A stretch of DNA of 41,547 nt from CAZEAP01 sp964510315. Lineage in GTDB: Bacteria > Planctomycetota > Brocadiia > SM23-32. The translations under genes were made by a program, and so were the position numbers. Below are positions 41,503-41,547 of the stretch, piece by piece; within the stretch, counting starts at the first letter, position 1; each line of letters starts with the position of its first letter. The stretch is from assembly GCA_964510315.1 (NCBI GenBank), contig CAZEAP010000031.1, positions 1 through 41,547 of the forward strand, read 5' to 3'. A model generated the notes under the pieces. The model did no database searches, had not been told where the DNA came from, and saw only the letters and a list, made by a program, of their open reading frames with translations.

Positions 41503-41547
41503 TCAAGTTCTCCCGTTCGCCTTCCTCCGTGGTTCCGTTTGGCCGTT
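41378..41547 (+). repeat. 27-bp direct repeat pair at the window end
   Basis: CTTCCTTCGTGGTTCCGTTT plus GGCCGTT at 41378-41404 recurs with one mismatch at 41521-41547. The right copy touches the end of the window, so the array may continue. Confidence 0.75.
41410..41442 (+). repeat. 9-nt-period dispersed repeat (copy 2)
   Basis: Built from CTCTGCGTC-like 9-mers, matching 12198-12230 at 31 of 33 positions although about 29 kb away. It lies between the two copies of the 27-bp repeat in the same non-coding tract. Confidence 0.75.

Overview
This is a GC-rich bacterial chromosome segment with tightly packed genes on both strands, many ATGA/TGATG overlaps between neighbours, and Shine-Dalgarno starts mixed with a few that look leaderless. 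The gene set (FtsK, RimO, XerD-type recombinase, LeuA, TrpE/TrpG, a large Mrp/Mbh-type [NiFe] hydrogenase, HypA/HypB, BioY) suggests an anaerobic or fermentative, H2-metabolising bacterium, probably from a poorly cultured phylum. I cannot name the taxon from the sequence. No rRNA, tRNA, CRISPR array or prophage was seen.

Layout. 1-449: palindromic repeats and a doubtful small ORF. 450-5734 (minus): nadE, an NrtR-like Nudix gene, a class V aminotransferase, a GT2 glycosyltransferase and a flippase-like membrane protein, probably one transcription unit or two. 5795-6842: promoter plus trpG/pabA, convergent with a YbgC-like thioesterase. 7101-7997 (minus): tyrosine recombinase. 8172-10037: leuA with a promoter, a leucine-rich leader peptide and a complete attenuator. 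10062-11990: small membrane protein (minus) and trpE (plus). 12266-17218 (minus): ftsK-rimO-pgpA-birA operon. 17489-22154: GyrI-like protein, secreted clan GH-A-like glycosidase, Gfo/Idh/MocA oxidoreductase, and a frameshifted flavodoxin-fold gene. 22190-23300: repeat element and two hypothetical genes.

23434-38736 (minus) is the centrepiece. Starting from a consensus TTGACA-17-TATAAT promoter it encodes HydB-like and HydG-like NAD(P)/flavin/Fe-S subunits, a NuoG-like molybdopterin-fold protein without a visible catalytic Cys/Sec, a four-cluster ferredoxin, NuoH/MbhM, small subunit MbhJ, MbhK, catalytic large subunit MbhL, a NuoL-like antiporter, an MbhD-MbhE fusion, MrpB, MrpC, an MrpD-type antiporter with an inserted PDZ-like domain, MrpE, MrpF, MrpG, a NuoI/MbhN ferredoxin and the cognate maturation endopeptidase. 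A GxxExxY gene flanked by inverted repeats interrupts it. The likely job is to couple electron flow between NAD(P)H and/or ferredoxin and H+/H2 to ion transport. Divergently, hypA-hypB encode nickel-insertion factors.

39967-41547: short DUF169-like gene, bioY, then about 0.5 kb of non-coding 9-nt-period repeats related to those around the GxxExxY gene.

Most notable: the composite hydrogenase with its PDZ-bearing antiporter, the leuA attenuator, and a NadE whose glutaminase active site appears to have been lost.
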